The notes: generated from the sequence alone by a model not told the origin. A DNA stretch of 64,000 nucleotides from [Clostridium] citroniae WAL-17108 (GCF_000233455.1 NZ_JH376426.1:242496-306495), one strand, 5' to 3'; positions 18,133 to 26,987 are shown, counted from the stretch's first letter. Made by a program: numbers and translations.

Positions 18133-18175
18133 TGTGACCGCGGTCACCGACCCTATCCCCGGTATGTGGTATCCT
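18133..18175 (+). promoter_or_regulatory. Crp-type operator and extended -10 promoter of the ferredoxin operon
   Basis: TGTGA-CCGCGG-TCACC (18133-18148) contains a perfect 14-bp palindrome. The extended -10 TGGTATCCT ends at 18175. The distance from palindrome to -10 equals that at trxA (22 nt from TCAC to TATxCT), and both promoters share TGTGGTAT. This suggests activation by the Crp-family protein encoded at 19260-19943. Confidence 0.78.
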
Positions 18176-18269
18176 TTAACAAGATACAGTGTACTCCCAT
18201 AGTCTCCCGCTACCCGGATTTGCGGGATGACTCCGAGAGTACACTACAGCAAACCGGAGGTATTTAATA

Positions 18270-18515
18270 ATGAAACCCTTATCTAAATCCATTGCCTATG
18301 TCCACCAAGACGACTGCGTTGCCTGCGGCTGCTGCCTTAAGGTATGTCCACGCCAGGCCCTGGACATCTGGAAGGGCTCCTACGCAGTGGTACACCCGGA
18401 CCTGTGCGTGGGATGCGGCAAATGCTCCAGGGAATGTCCTGCATCTGTCATTGATATCATTCCCCGCCAAATAAAAACCAACTCATCTTCAGACAACCGG
18501 AAAGGAGAAGCATAG
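18270..18515 (+). CDS. 2[4Fe-4S] ferredoxin
   Basis: Small cytoplasmic iron-sulfur protein of 81 residues. Two full CxxCxxCxxxCP cluster motifs are visible: Cys16/19/22/26 and Cys46/49/52/56. It probably carries electrons to or from the membrane iron-sulfur protein encoded 1 nt downstream; the tight spacing implies one transcript. An ACCGGAGG ribosome site precedes the ATG. The C-terminal 20 residues are polar and probably disordered. Confidence 0.9.
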   Translation: MKPLSKSIAYVHQDDCVACGCCLKVCPRQALDIWKGSYAVVHPDLCVGCGKCSRECPASVIDIIPRQIKTNSSSDNRKGEA

Positions 18516-18516
18516 T

Positions 18517-19227
18517 ATGGGCAGCACATCAAAATCAGATTCCATTTCCCGGAAAACAAAAGCCGGTTCCGGCAAACACTGGTACGATTATTTATGGATC
18601 GCCTCCCTTGCTTACCTGATCCTGGGATTTTTCAACATCATGTTCGCCTGGCTTGGCCTGATCTGTTTTCTGGTCCCTCTGTTCATCTCCCTGTCCACAG
18701 GCTCCAAGCTTTACTGTAACCGGTACTGCGGCAGGGGACAGCTGTTTTCCGTTATGGGGAAAACATTCCGCCTTTCCTCCAACCGGCCCATTCCCAACTG
18801 GATGAAGTCCAGGGCATTCCGCTACGGCTTCCTTGTCTTTTTCCTGGTCATGTTCTGCCAGATGCTTTTGGGCACCTACCTGGTGTTCAGGGGAAGAACC
18901 GGTTTAAAACAGGTGGTGACTGTGCTCTGGACCTTCCGCCTTCCCTGGAACCACGCCTATTACGTTACAGGGCTTCCCCTGTGGATGTCACAGTTTGCAT
19001 TCGGCTTTTACAGCGTGATGCTCACCTCCACCATACTGGGCCTGGTTACCATGGTACTGTTCCGCCCCCGCTCCTGGTGCGTCTATTGTCCCATGGGCAC
19101 CATGACCCAGATGATCTGCAAAGCCAAAGCAGGCACTCAGACAGATTCTTTGACAAAGGACAAAAAACAGGATACACTTATGGCAGATGAGTGTGCTCCC
19201 GGAATCTCCCGGCACACAGATTTGTGA
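18517..19227 (+). CDS. Membrane iron-sulfur protein, NapH/CcoG-like
   Basis: Protein of 236 residues with about four to five membrane helices and cysteine motifs at the membrane face: CNRYC (Cys67, Cys71) and CVYCPMGTMTQMIC (Cys188, Cys191, Cys201). These resemble the CxxxCP signatures of NapH/YccM/RnfB-type 4Fe-4S membrane proteins, but the usual C-terminal double ferredoxin domain is absent; that part may be supplied by the separate ferredoxin 1 nt upstream. It likely passes electrons across or along the membrane. Partner enzyme unknown. Confidence 0.8.
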   Translation: MGSTSKSDSISRKTKAGSGKHWYDYLWIASLAYLILGFFNIMFAWLGLICFLVPLFISLSTGSKLYCNRYCGRGQLFSVMGKTFRLSSNRPIPNWMKSRAFRYGFLVFFLVMFCQMLLGTYLVFRGRTGLKQVVTVLWTFRLPWNHAYYVTGLPLWMSQFAFGFYSVMLTSTILGLVTMVLFRPRSWCVYCPMGTMTQMICKAKAGTQTDSLTKDKKQDTLMADECAPGISRHTDL

Positions 19228-19259
19228 GATGATTTTTTGTTAAAGGAGGAACATCTGCC

Positions 19260-19943
19260 ATGAGTACTGTTTCCTATAATATAACAGAGACCTTAAAAAC
19301 CAGCTATCCCTTCTGGGACCATCTCAGTCCCGGACAAAAGGACCAGCTGGTTTCCTGTTCCCACATCCGCGCCTACTCCCCCGGCAGCTTTATCCACAGC
19401 CGCTCCGAGGAGTGCCTGGGTGTGATCCTTGTGCTTTCAGGCCAGGTCCGCACCTATATCCAGTCTGAGGAAGGACGCGAGGTAACCCTGTTCCGGCTGG
19501 GTGCCGAGGATGTGTGCACTCTTTCCGCTGCGTGTATGATGCAGGAAATCACATTTGACATTTTCATAGAGGCTGTGGAGGAATCCACCCTTCTCATCAC
19601 AACGGCTGCCTGCATCCACCGCCTGATGGAGGATAATATCTATGCGGAAAATTATATTTACCGCCGGACAGCGGAACGTTTCTCCGATGTGATGTGGTCC
19701 ATGGGCCAGCTTCTCTTTTCCAGCTTTGACAAACGCCTGGCCGCCTATCTGGCCGATGAGCAGGTTAAGTCCCGGACCAACACCATTTCCACCACCCATG
19801 AACAGGTTGCAAAAAATCTGGGTACGGCCCGGGAAGTGGTTTCCAGGATGCTGAAATATTTTGAAAAGGAAGGGATTGTTTCCCTTGGAAGGGGAACCAT
19901 CACGGTGGTGGACACCCGGAAGCTGCGTAAGCTGCTGGCATAA
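19260..19943 (+). CDS. Crp/Fnr-family transcriptional regulator
   Basis: Protein of 227 residues: cyclic-nucleotide-type beta barrel (about 20-115), dimer helix, then a winged helix-turn-helix. The recognition helix reads TAREVVSRML, with Arg191, Glu192 and Arg196 in the positions that in E. coli CRP read GTGA half-sites (RETVGR). There is no N-terminal Fnr cluster motif, but Cys33, Cys52, Cys86, Cys92 and Cys118 could sense redox or metals. An AAAGGAGG precedes the start, 32 nt after the membrane protein. It probably controls the two matching upstream promoters and therefore itself. Confidence 0.9.
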   Translation: MSTVSYNITETLKTSYPFWDHLSPGQKDQLVSCSHIRAYSPGSFIHSRSEECLGVILVLSGQVRTYIQSEEGREVTLFRLGAEDVCTLSAACMMQEITFDIFIEAVEESTLLITTAACIHRLMEDNIYAENYIYRRTAERFSDVMWSMGQLLFSSFDKRLAAYLADEQVKSRTNTISTTHEQVAKNLGTAREVVSRMLKYFEKEGIVSLGRGTITVVDTRKLRKLLA

Positions 19944-19948
19944 GGCCC

Positions 19949-20848
19949 TTATCCTGTTTTGGAGTTTCCCGGAAACTCCTCCCCCTTGCAGATTTCCACC
20001 AAGGTCCTTGCGCTTTGGGACAAAAACTTGTTCTTATGGTAGATCACGGAGTATTTGCGGCTCAGGGCCATTCCCTTGATCTTAAATTCCGCAATCTCCC
20101 CCTTTTTAAGGCTTTCCTGCACAAGAGAATATGGCAGGATGGATATCCCCAGCCCTGACCTGACCCCGTGAAGAATGGCCTGATTGCTGGCGCTCTGCCA
20201 CAGCGGAGCAACCGCCAGCTCCTGGGCGGCCAGCAGACCATCAAATATCTCCCTGCCCGCGCTCCCCTTTTCCCTGAGGATAAAATCCTGATCCTTCACT
20301 TCGGCCAGCTCCTTCAGCGTCCTGCCCGCAAAGGCATGTTCCACGGAACAGATAAAAGCCAGCCTGTCCCCCTGGAAGCTCTCGCTGAGTATATAGCTGC
20401 TGTGGGATACCCCCTCTATGACTCCGATATCGATCTGATTATCCAGGATCTGCTGCTCAACACTCCCGGAATTTCCAATGAATGCCTCCACCCGGACGGA
20501 AGGATATACCTGCTTTAACCTGTTGATATACTGGGGAAGCAGATAGGTGCCAATGGTAATGCTGGTGCCCACCCTCAGCTGTCCCACCGCGTCCTGGTCC
20601 CTGATCCCCTGCTCCATCTCGTCAAACAGGTCTATAAGATGTCTGGCATACTGAAGGGCCCTGCGCCCATTATCCGTCAGGTACAGCTTGCGTGAGATCC
20701 GGTCAAACAGCTTTACCCCATAATATTCCTCCATCTCCGATATGGCCAGGCTGATGGACGGCTGGGCAATAAACATCTGGGCCGATGCCGCCGTCATACT
20801 CCCCGTCTCACATACAGCCACAAAGATCCGTAAGTGGCGCAGCGTCAT
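19949..20848 (-). CDS. LysR-family transcriptional regulator
   Basis: Protein of 299 residues with the N-terminal LysR helix-turn-helix (LRHLRIFVAVCETGSMTAAS...AQPSISLAISEMEEYYGVKLFDR) and a C-terminal substrate-binding-like effector domain. The start is placed at 20848 because AAAGGAG lies 7 nt upstream of that ATG. It is divergent from the chromate-transporter pair, the usual arrangement of a LysR activator and its target. The 3' end nearly abuts the convergent Crp-family gene. Confidence 0.92.
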   Translation of the reverse strand: MTLRHLRIFVAVCETGSMTAASAQMFIAQPSISLAISEMEEYYGVKLFDRISRKLYLTDNGRRALQYARHLIDLFDEMEQGIRDQDAVGQLRVGTSITIGTYLLPQYINRLKQVYPSVRVEAFIGNSGSVEQQILDNQIDIGVIEGVSHSSYILSESFQGDRLAFICSVEHAFAGRTLKELAEVKDQDFILREKGSAGREIFDGLLAAQELAVAPLWQSASNQAILHGVRSGLGISILPYSLVQESLKKGEIAEFKIKGMALSRKYSVIYHKNKFLSQSARTLVEICKGEEFPGNSKTG

Positions 20849-21003
20849 ACTATTTCTCCTTTCCAATTTTCCCGGCCCATGGATCAGCCGAAAATATATA
20901 ATGGTTTTATTATAAATATTATTTAATTATAGTATTTTACATATATATTTGCAAGCTGTATAGTGTATAGAGACAGAATAAACGCGGAAAGGAAGTACTC
21001 CCT
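20849..21003. promoter_or_regulatory. Divergent lysR / chromate transporter control region
   Basis: AT-rich 155-nt gap between divergent genes, expected to carry both promoters and LysR boxes. Runs such as TTATAAATATTATTTAATTATAG offer several possible -10 elements, so no single promoter can be fixed with confidence. Confidence 0.5.
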
Positions 21004-21621
21004 ATGGTCGTCAATGTAAAATCCCAGCCCGCGTCCCATCCAAAGGGGCGCCGCTCTTTATTATGTAAGCTTTTTATCTCTACCCTGTACCTGAGCACCT
21101 TTACCTTTGGAGGCGGGTACGTGATCATCACCCTGATGAAAAAGAAGTTCGTGGACGAATACCACTGGATCGATGAGCAGGAAATGCTGGACCTGGTGGC
21201 CATTGCCCAGTCCTCTCCGGGGGCCATTGCCGTCAATGGCGCCATTGTGGTGGGCTACAAGCTGGCGGGCATGGCCGGCGTTCTCACCTCCGTGTTAGCC
21301 ACGGTCATCCCTCCCTTTGTCATCCTCTCTGCCATTTCCCTGTTCTATGCGGCGTTCCGCTCCAACCTGGTGGTGGGCTGGATGCTGGGCGGCATGCAGG
21401 CCGGAGTGGGAGCCGTCATTGCCCAGGTCGTGTGGGAAATGGGCAGCGGTATTGCAAAGAACCGGCAATGGATCTCTGTATGCATCATGATCGCCGCGTT
21501 TGTTGCCAACTATATTCTTAATGTGAACGTGATCCTGATCATCCTGATCTGCGCCCTGATCGGTGTGGCCCGCACCCTCCGAGCGGAAAAGACGCGCAAG
21601 GAAGGAGGCCGGACATTATGA
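21004..21621 (+). CDS. chrA: Chromate transporter, N-terminal-type half protein
   Basis: Protein of 205 residues with about six membrane helices and the CHR-domain motif FTFGGGYVII near the N-terminus, followed by QSSPGAIAVNGAIVVGYKLAG. Short-chain CHR proteins occur as adjacent pairs that work together. Biochemically known members export chromate or sulfate-like anions; in gut anaerobes the natural substrate is unclear. It overlaps the next gene by 4 nt (ATGA), so the two are coupled. Confidence 0.9.
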   Translation: MVVNVKSQPASHPKGRRSLLCKLFISTLYLSTFTFGGGYVIITLMKKKFVDEYHWIDEQEMLDLVAIAQSSPGAIAVNGAIVVGYKLAGMAGVLTSVLATVIPPFVILSAISLFYAAFRSNLVVGWMLGGMQAGVGAVIAQVVWEMGSGIAKNRQWISVCIMIAAFVANYILNVNVILIILICALIGVARTLRAEKTRKEGGRTL

Positions 21622-22199
21622 TTTATTTTCAGCTGTTCCTGAGTTTTCTTCAGATTGGCGCCTTTAGCTTTGGAGGCGGATATGCCGCCATGCCCCTGAT
21701 CCAGAATCAGGTGGTGGACCTGCACCATTGGCTGAACCTGGCTGAGTTTACCGACCTGGTAACCATTTCCCAGATGACCCCCGGACCCATTGCCATCAAT
21801 TCAGCCACCTTTGTGGGGACCCGGATCGCCGGAACCCCAGGCGCCCTGGCAGCCACGGCCGGGTGCGTGCTGCCCTCCTGTATCCTGGTAACCCTGCTGG
21901 CACGTATCTATCTGAAGTACCGAAACCTGAGCATTATACAGGGTGTGCTCCAGTCCTTAAGGCCCGCGGTGGTGGCCATGATCGGCGCTGCCGGTGTCAG
22001 CATCCTGGTGACTGCCTTCTGGGGGCTGGGCGGATTTACGCCGGACCTCCAGGCGCTCAACCTGCGCTCTGTCTGCATTTTCCTGGGCGCTCTGGTACTG
22101 CTGATACGTTTTAAAATGAGCCCTATCCTGGTAATGGTGCTGTCCGGCGTGTTTGAGACAGTGTGCCAGCTTATCATGCGGTTCCTGCCGTACAAATGA
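21618..22199 (+). CDS. chrA: Chromate transporter, second half protein
   Basis: Protein of 193 residues, the partner of the preceding CHR protein. It shows the matching motif FSFGGGYAAMPLI and SQMTPGPIAINSATFVG. Its first codon overlaps the stop of the previous gene. It probably forms a heterodimer in the cytoplasmic membrane. A hairpin terminator follows 54 nt after its stop. Confidence 0.9.
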   Translation: MIYFQLFLSFLQIGAFSFGGGYAAMPLIQNQVVDLHHWLNLAEFTDLVTISQMTPGPIAINSATFVGTRIAGTPGALAATAGCVLPSCILVTLLARIYLKYRNLSIIQGVLQSLRPAVVAMIGAAGVSILVTAFWGLGGFTPDLQALNLRSVCIFLGALVLLIRFKMSPILVMVLSGVFETVCQLIMRFLPYK

Positions 22200-22253
22200 A
22201 ACCCATTGACTTTATATCCCTTACGCTATAGAATACCATATAGAATATAATAA

Positions 22254-22280
22254 GCGGCCGCTTGTCGGCCGCCTATTTTT
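22254..22280 (+). terminator. Terminator after the chromate transporter pair
   Basis: Perfect 7-bp stem GCGGCCG/CGGCCGC with loop CTTGT and the tail CTATTTTT. It ends just before the antiporter gene's ribosome site, so read-through there would be limited or regulated. Confidence 0.7.
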
Positions 22281-22299
22281 CCGTATCAGGGGGATTAAA

Positions 22300-23631
22300 A
22301 TGATTGCTGAAATCATCACACTTGGACTGTTTCTGGCAGGGCTTGGCCTGTGTATCTTTACAGGAATACAAATCCTGTACGCGCTTTTGTTTGGGCTTGC
22401 CTGCTTTTCCCTCTACACCCTTTCCAGAGGGTATTCTGTCAGGGAAACCTGCTCCATGCTGGGAGAAGGCATGGGAAAAGTTAAGAATATCCTTATCATC
22501 TTTGTGCTGATCGGCTCCCTTACATCCATCTGGCGCACCTGCGGCACCATTCCCTTTATCCTGTACCATGCCATGGGGTTGATCGATCCCAGGTTCTTTG
22601 TGCTGTGCACATTTCTCCTGTGCTCCATGATGTCCTTTCTCACAGGCACCTCGTTTGGGACTGCCAGCACCATGGGTGTTATCTGCATGCTGATATCCAA
22701 CGCGGCCGGTCTGGATCCCGCCCTCACAGGAGGAGCGGTCCTCTCCGGCAGCTTTTTTGGGGACCGCTGTTCCCCCATGTCCTCCAGCGCCCAGCTGGTG
22801 TGCACCCTGACCAGGACCGATATTTACACAAACCTGAAAAATATGTGCCGCACCTGTCTCATTCCCCTGCTCATAAGCTGTATCCTGTACGTGGCTCTGG
22901 CAGGAAGGGAAACAGGGGCGCAGGTGGACAGCGGCCTGTTGGCACTGTTCCGGGACAACTTCTCCCTTCACCCGGCAACAGCCCTTCCCGCCCTTATCAT
23001 TCTCGGACTGGCCCTTTTCCATGTGGATGTAAAATACGCCATGGGTGCCAGTATTGCTGCCGCTGCCGTGGTGGCGGTCCTGTATCAGGGAGCTATGCCT
23101 GCGGATCTTATGAAAAGTCTCTGGACCGGTTACCGGGCAGAATCCGAAACACGCCTGTCATCCCTGTTAAATGGAGGCGGTATATCCTCCATGGTCAAGG
23201 TGGGCATCATTGTACTGATCTCTTCCTCCTACTCCGGCATTTTTTCCCGCACCCGCCTGCTGGCCGGTGTGAAATCCGCACTCCAGCGCTCAGCCAGGAT
23301 CTTTACGCCGTTTGGGACCGTGGTGGTCACTTCCGTACTGTCCTGTGCCGTGAGCTGCAACCAGAGCCTGGCAACCATACTGACCTGCCAGATGTGCGAT
23401 ACCCTGTATCCCAGCAAGGAAAAACTGGCTCTGGCCCTTGAAGATACCGTGATCGTGCTTGCGGCCCTGGTTCCCTGGGGAATTGCAGGCGCCGTACCTG
23501 TGGCCACCATCGGAGCGCCCATGGTGTGTATGCTGTACGCATTTTACCTGTACCTGCTTCCCGTGTGGAATTTGCTCACTGCCTTTTACCATGAACGGCC
23601 CAAAGCGCCGGTGCCTGCCTCTCACTCATGA
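22300..23631 (+). CDS. NhaC-family Na+/H+ antiporter
   Basis: Protein of 443 residues with about eleven to twelve membrane helices. The stretch SGSFFGDRCSPMSSSAQL, with charged residues inside a helix break, is typical of NhaC/MleN-type antiporters, and a second half repeats a related pattern near SCNQSLATIL. Members swap protons for sodium or couple Na+ to malate/lactate exchange; the substrate cannot be told from sequence. AGGGGGATTAAA precedes the ATG. No regulator is adjacent. Confidence 0.88.
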   Translation: MIAEIITLGLFLAGLGLCIFTGIQILYALLFGLACFSLYTLSRGYSVRETCSMLGEGMGKVKNILIIFVLIGSLTSIWRTCGTIPFILYHAMGLIDPRFFVLCTFLLCSMMSFLTGTSFGTASTMGVICMLISNAAGLDPALTGGAVLSGSFFGDRCSPMSSSAQLVCTLTRTDIYTNLKNMCRTCLIPLLISCILYVALAGRETGAQVDSGLLALFRDNFSLHPATALPALIILGLALFHVDVKYAMGASIAAAAVVAVLYQGAMPADLMKSLWTGYRAESETRLSSLLNGGGISSMVKVGIIVLISSSYSGIFSRTRLLAGVKSALQRSARIFTPFGTVVVTSVLSCAVSCNQSLATILTCQMCDTLYPSKEKLALALEDTVIVLAALVPWGIAGAVPVATIGAPMVCMLYAFYLYLLPVWNLLTAFYHERPKAPVPASHS

Positions 23632-23671
23632 GGCTCCAAAGGAAGGCCGTCCGGGTCATGGAAAAATTCCT

Positions 23672-24586
23672 TCAGCTTATCATCTCTGCTCCTATGGTAT
23701 AACTCCATCCGCCATCTTGGAATGTTGCCTTTACATCTGTAAAATAATATGCCCCTGTGCCGCTTCTGTACTTTCTCGCATTGCAGTTCACAGTGATCAC
23801 ATCGCCATCCCCGCCCTCATTGGCCGTCTCCGTGACGGATATCTCCTCAATGGTTATAAGTATCCCATGTTCCAGGCCCTTTTGGGGGTCCATGATCCCA
23901 TCCTGTGTCACTTGCTCCGGCGTGGAGAGGAATCCCCATACATTAAAACTACCGCCTCCCATGTACGCCAGGCCTTCCTTTTCCGCATCAGTCAGGGATT
24001 CCATCTGGGTTAAGTCAAAATAGCTCTCTGTGACCCCGTCATTCAGCCCGGGATCCACCTCCGCCAGATCCCGGATCAGCTGTTTGTAGAATTCCAGTTC
24101 CCTGCTTCCCCTTTCCTCCGTGACCTGAAGTTTCCGGTAACTAAACTGCCCAGGATATGTTTCCTGCACAGCCCCATTCCAGGTCAGATCCACAATCATC
24201 CCTGTTTCCAGGTCCGATACCTGGATCGCCTTCTGATCCACATCTTTCAGAACCTCACCGTGCCCCACATGGTACAGGCCTTTCATATCATCCAGGCCGC
24301 AGACCAGCATGCTGCTTTCCTTTACATCCAGGATCTCAAAACGATTAACGGTTTCTTCCATCGGGGGCAGAGTATCTTCATTTCCCTGTATTCCCGTTGT
24401 CCCCGGCGTTCCTGCCTCCTCTGCTGCTCCTGGTGTGTCCGTCTCTCCCGCTGCTCCTGCTGTTCCTGTCTCCACCGGCGTTCCTGCTGTCCCAGCCCCA
24501 TCCGCTCTCTGGCTGCATCCGATCAGCACCGCCATGCACAGCACTAGGATCCAGGCCCCGCTTCTTCCTGTGATCATCCGTTTCAT
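23672..24586 (-). CDS. Lipoprotein of unknown function
   Basis: Protein of 304 residues with a signal peptide and lipobox LIGC (Cys24), then about 45 residues of glycine/threonine/alanine/glutamate repeats that act as a surface spacer. The rest is a globular domain with no motif I recognise. It is translated from a good site (GGAGG) and stands alone, convergent with the antiporter gene. Function unknown. Confidence 0.8.
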   Translation of the reverse strand: MKRMITGRSGAWILVLCMAVLIGCSQRADGAGTAGTPVETGTAGAAGETDTPGAAEEAGTPGTTGIQGNEDTLPPMEETVNRFEILDVKESSMLVCGLDDMKGLYHVGHGEVLKDVDQKAIQVSDLETGMIVDLTWNGAVQETYPGQFSYRKLQVTEERGSRELEFYKQLIRDLAEVDPGLNDGVTESYFDLTQMESLTDAEKEGLAYMGGGSFNVWGFLSTPEQVTQDGIMDPQKGLEHGILITIEEISVTETANEGGDGDVITVNCNARKYRSGTGAYYFTDVKATFQDGGWSYTIGAEMIS

Positions 24587-24767
24587 GTCCCATGTTCCTC
24601 CTTCTCTCGCTGTAGTGTCAGTATGCTTTGATTATATCAGAACTGCGGAGCCCATACCTTATTATTTACTGAATATTACATTACCGTGATATTAATATTC
24701 ATCTCTTACCGGCGATTGGGATCTGCCTCAAGATGAAGTCTCCGGACAACGGCATTAAGGGGAAACT

Positions 24768-24814
24768 GAAAATAAAAAGGATCCCCTTTGTCAGTTTGGC
24801 TGAGCCAGGGGATC
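24768..24814 (-). terminator. Terminator of the kinase/dehydrogenase transcript
   Basis: On the minus strand GATCCCCT pairs with AGGGGATC and is followed directly by TTTTTATTT. It lies about 50 nt after the kinase stop codon. The remaining 24587-24767 gap shows no gene. Confidence 0.82.
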
Positions 24815-24865
24815 ATACTTGATTCTTTCTTTACAATGATTGGGTTCCAAAGGAATTTCAAATAA

Positions 24866-25843
24866 TCATCCCCGGGTGACGGTCCTTTGTTTTACCGCCG
24901 CCTCCACCTCCGCCAACTCAGGCATTGAGCGCAAAGCCCCCTTCCTGGTGGTGACAATGGACGCCGCCCCGCTGGCGCCTGTGAGCATTTCTCCGACCTT
25001 ATCCATGGTCAGGGATCCCAGCGGATGGTCCAGAAGATAATTCAGGCAATATCCGCAGAACGTATCTCCCGCTCCCGTGGTGTCAATGGTCCGGTCCGTT
25101 AAAAACGCCTCTGCTTTCAGGGAATTTCCGGCCCAGTAAGCCCTGCTCCCTTCTGCTCCTGCCGTGACCAGAATAAGGGGAATACCATATGTATCCTGTA
25201 AACGGCGCACCCCTTCCCCCTCATCCTCGGTCCGGGTCATGAAACTCAGCTCTTTATCCTCGATCTTCAGGATATCGCACACAGATACCCCGTAAATCAT
25301 CTGTCTCCTGGCCTCCTCCATATCCTCCCAGAGAGGCGGACGGAGATTGGGGTCAAAGGAGATCATACATCCGCTGGCCTTTGCACATTCCACCGCCTCC
25401 TTGGTGGCCCTGCGCACTCCATCGTGGGTCATGGACAGGGTGCCAAAGTGAAATATCCTGGAATGGCTGATCATATCCAGATTCACCTCATCCGGCCTCA
25501 GGGCCATATCAGCGCCGGGGTTACGGTAAAATGAGAAACTCCTGTCCCCCGATCCGTCTATGCTTACAAAGGCAAGGGTTGTATGGACCTCATCCGACAT
25601 GACCAGGCCGTCCAGGCCAATGCCTGCTTCCATAATAGCATCTTTCAGGAACCTTCCATGAATATCCTTTCCGATCTTACCGATAAATCCCACCTGCCTG
25701 CCGCATTTTGCCAGCATGGCCAGGACATTACACGGTGCGCCGCCCGGATTCTGCTCCAGGACAGGATTTCCCTGGGCGCTCAATCCGGAGGGAGTGAAGT
25801 CGATCAAAAGCTCTCCCAGCGCTGTCACATCATAGTTTGTCAT
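24866..25843 (-). CDS. PfkB-family sugar kinase (fructokinase-like)
   Basis: Ribokinase-fold enzyme of 325 residues. Motifs are the N-terminal GELLIDFTPSG, the dinucleotide-like GGAPCNVLAMLAKCG and the C-terminal anion hole/catalytic DTTGAGDTFCGYC. This signature fits fructokinases and related ketose kinases. The ATG at 25843 (MTNYDV) is preferred to an upstream GTG at 25864. It is 26 nt downstream of a zinc polyol dehydrogenase, so the pair could oxidise a polyol to a ketose and phosphorylate it; that pathway is inference. Confidence 0.92.
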   Translation of the reverse strand: MTNYDVTALGELLIDFTPSGLSAQGNPVLEQNPGGAPCNVLAMLAKCGRQVGFIGKIGKDIHGRFLKDAIMEAGIGLDGLVMSDEVHTTLAFVSIDGSGDRSFSFYRNPGADMALRPDEVNLDMISHSRIFHFGTLSMTHDGVRRATKEAVECAKASGCMISFDPNLRPPLWEDMEEARRQMIYGVSVCDILKIEDKELSFMTRTEDEGEGVRRLQDTYGIPLILVTAGAEGSRAYWAGNSLKAEAFLTDRTIDTTGAGDTFCGYCLNYLLDHPLGSLTMDKVGEMLTGASGAASIVTTRKGALRSMPELAEVEAAVKQRTVTRG

Positions 25844-25869
25844 TGTGTTCCCCTCTCCGTTCACGTCTC

Positions 25870-26895
25870 TTATTCCTGTACGTTGATGATAACCTTCATG
25901 GTGCTCTCCCTGTTCTCATCTATGTACTGGTAGGCCTTCAGGTAATCCCCAAACGCAAAATGCTTGGAAACCAGAGGCGCCAGCACCACCTTTTTCTCAT
26001 TCACAAGACGGATGGCATCCAGATAGTCCTCATTCCGGTACATCATGCTGGTGTTCAGGTCCAGCTCATGGTCGTTGAGAACCGCCAGGTCAAGCTGTCC
26101 CGGACCTGCAAATACGGCCACCAGAATGATGACGCTTCCCTTGCGGGCATATTTGATCGCCTGGCCCATGGTAATGTTGTTGCCTGCGCAATCATAGATC
26201 ACGTCCGCCTTATCCGGTCCGAAGTTATGGACCATAGCCTCACCGAAGTCCTGATTCCTGGTATTGACACAAAAATCAACTCCGCACTCCTTAGCCTTTT
26301 CCAGGCGGAGGCTGCTGACATCGGTGATCATCACCTGGTCTGCTCCCATTCCTTTGGCTGCCTGGGCCACCAGTATGCCGATGGGTCCTGCTCCCAGAAC
26401 CGCGATCTTTGCCCCTTTCACATCCCCCGCCCGTCTCACTGCATGGACGGCGACAGCCAGGGGCTCGATCATGGCGCCTTCGTCATAACTCATCTCATCC
26501 GGCAGAGGGGTAACCTTTGCCTGGTCAACAGCAAAGTAATGGGAGGCAACACCGGTGGTCTGAAACCCCATAACCTTAAGTTCCTCACACAAATTGTATT
26601 TGCCGTGGCGGCATGGATAGCAGCGGCCGCAGACCACCTGGGGCTGGATAGTCACCTTCTGCCCCGGCTTTATTCCTGACACCGCTGTCCCTGTCTTTAC
26701 CACCTCGCCGGAAACCTCATGTCCCTGGGTCACGGGATAGCTTGTAAACGGATGCTCCCCGTGGTACACATGGATATCCGAACCGCAGACACCGATCTTC
26801 ATAATCTTGATCAACACTTCATTCTCACCGATCTCCGGTACCGGAATCTCACGAAATTCAATTTTTCCCGGAGCTGTCATTACCTGCTGCAACAT
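25870..26895 (-). CDS. Zinc-dependent polyol/alcohol dehydrogenase
   Basis: Medium-chain dehydrogenase of 341 residues. Catalytic zinc residues are seen in GVCGSD (Cys37) and GHE (His59); structural zinc cysteines are 89, 92, 95 and 103. The Rossmann motif is VLGAGPIG. Closest in style to sorbitol/threonine dehydrogenases. Its promoter carries a palindrome likely bound by the ROK regulator encoded just upstream, and it heads a two-gene transcript with the sugar kinase. Confidence 0.92.
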   Translation of the reverse strand: MLQQVMTAPGKIEFREIPVPEIGENEVLIKIMKIGVCGSDIHVYHGEHPFTSYPVTQGHEVSGEVVKTGTAVSGIKPGQKVTIQPQVVCGRCYPCRHGKYNLCEELKVMGFQTTGVASHYFAVDQAKVTPLPDEMSYDEGAMIEPLAVAVHAVRRAGDVKGAKIAVLGAGPIGILVAQAAKGMGADQVMITDVSSLRLEKAKECGVDFCVNTRNQDFGEAMVHNFGPDKADVIYDCAGNNITMGQAIKYARKGSVIILVAVFAGPGQLDLAVLNDHELDLNTSMMYRNEDYLDAIRLVNEKKVVLAPLVSKHFAFGDYLKAYQYIDENRESTMKVIINVQE

Positions 26896-26942
26896 ATGTT
26901 TTCCCCTTCTCTTTGTTTATATATAATCTTTTATAAAATATT

Positions 26943-26954
26943 TTACTAAAGTAA
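26943..26954 (-). promoter_or_regulatory. Candidate ROK operator at the dehydrogenase promoter
   Basis: TTACTAAAGTAA is an inverted repeat (TTACT/AGTAA) placed just after the -10 element, where a repressor would block initiation. The regulator's own promoter has a related TTACTTT half-site in the same place. Confidence 0.55.
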
Positions 26955-26958
26955 TTAT

Positions 26959-26987
26959 ATTATTGCACTGCGAATAAATTTTGTCAA
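26959..26987 (-). promoter_or_regulatory. Promoter of the dehydrogenase-kinase operon
   Basis: On the minus strand TTGACA (26982-26987), 17 nt and AATAAT (26959-26964). Transcription would start near the candidate ROK operator. Confidence 0.7.

Noticed and set aside
19260-19943. Fnr-type oxygen sensor
   Set aside because: The N-terminal four-cysteine cluster of Fnr is absent and the recognition helix is of the CRP type.
19961-19979. GGAGTTTCC-C-GGAAACTCC hairpin as a terminator between the convergent regulator genes
   Set aside because: It is inside the last codons of the LysR gene and has no T-run on either strand.
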